This document shows, in pieces, positions 63,679-64,000 of a DNA stretch of 64,000 bases (the first letter of the stretch is position 1; each line of letters begins with the position of its first letter). A program made the translations under genes and the position numbers. The stretch covers positions 1,474,786 through 1,538,785 of the forward strand of contig NC_132888.1 of NCBI RefSeq assembly GCF_030463535.1. The letters are read 5' to 3'. The notes beneath the pieces were generated by a model. That model ran no database searches. It worked only from the letters and a program-made list of their open reading frames with translations, and was not told where the DNA came from. The DNA is from Salminus brasiliensis (lineage: Eukaryota > Chordata > Actinopteri > Characiformes > Bryconidae).

Positions 63679-64000
63679 GTGAGAACCAAGCAACACTATC
63701 ATAAACTATTATAACTCAGACATAAATACAGATGGATAGATTAATGGATAGGTGAGTGGGTGGATGTATCATTGGGTGGGTGGATGAATGGATAAGTGGA
63801 TGGGCAGATGGCTTGATAGGTCAGTAGTTCAGTGGATGGATGGATGAGTGGATGGGTAGATGGATGCATTAAACCTTTTGAAGATGATGAACCCTTTAAA
63901 TACCATAGCACTAAAAAGGGTTCCACTATCAGTCAAATCCTCCTCTGGTTCTTCTGGAGTTCTTTACTGAAGGCATGGTTCTATATGGAACCATGACGAC
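63679..64000 (+). other. Start of CA8 intron 5
   Basis: Contains a degenerate GGAT/GGTG tetranucleotide repeat (63,729-63,868) and a run of the 'GGTTCTTCTGGAGTTCTTT' dispersed-repeat text. The intron is cut by the window edge. Confidence 0.75.

Overview
The window is animal nuclear DNA, almost certainly from a teleost fish. Genes are split into short exons with GT-AG introns, CA/GA/TA microsatellites are dense, and fish-type Tc1/mariner MITEs, LINEs and tRNA-derived SINEs are common. Species cannot be fixed from the sequence; the repeat types fit an otophysan fish (characin/catfish/cyprinid group), which is inference. There are no bacterial operons, CRISPR arrays or phage genes.

Two protein-coding genes can be read exon by exon. 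RAB2A lies on the minus strand: eight coding exons between 39,787 (ATG) and 11,581 (stop) join in phase into a 212-residue Rab GTPase, with a 3' UTR of about 1.57 kb down to poly(A) signals near 10,030. CA8 (acatalytic carbonic anhydrase-related protein VIII) lies on the plus strand: exons 1-5 (50,109-63,678) encode the first 183 residues and the gene continues past the right edge. A CpG-rich, CT-rich block at about 7.1-8.46 kb is best explained as a promoter. From the known vertebrate gene order CA8-RAB2A-CHD7 it is probably the 5' end of CHD7 reading leftward, so 1-7 kb would be CHD7 intron 1; no CHD7 coding exon is visible.

Layout: 1-7.1 kb presumed CHD7 intron; 7.1-8.46 kb CpG promoter; 8.46-10 kb intergenic; 10.0-40.2 kb RAB2A with introns full of MITEs, microsatellites and minisatellites; 40.2-49.9 kb intergenic, with SINEs, a LINE 3' end, a broken Ty3/gypsy RT containing a 1.45-kb 15-bp array, and a 22-bp array; 50.1-64 kb CA8.

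The most striking structure is in CA8. A 21-bp minisatellite (A, 50.4-51.3 kb) and a ~44-bp minisatellite (B, 52.2-54.0 kb) occur in intron 1. The same two families recur in reverse-complement orientation, B' at 55.3-59.0 kb (intron 2) and A' at 60.4-62.9 kb (intron 3). This gives a nested A-B-exon2-B'-exon3-A' inverted arrangement whose transcript could fold into very long duplexes around exon 2 and around exons 2+3. Other notable items are a GC-AG intron in RAB2A, a 1.1-kb terminal-inverted-repeat element about 110 bp inside RAB2A intron 1, a 73-bp tandem array capped by an inverted unit, and a perfect 28-bp-arm palindrome.
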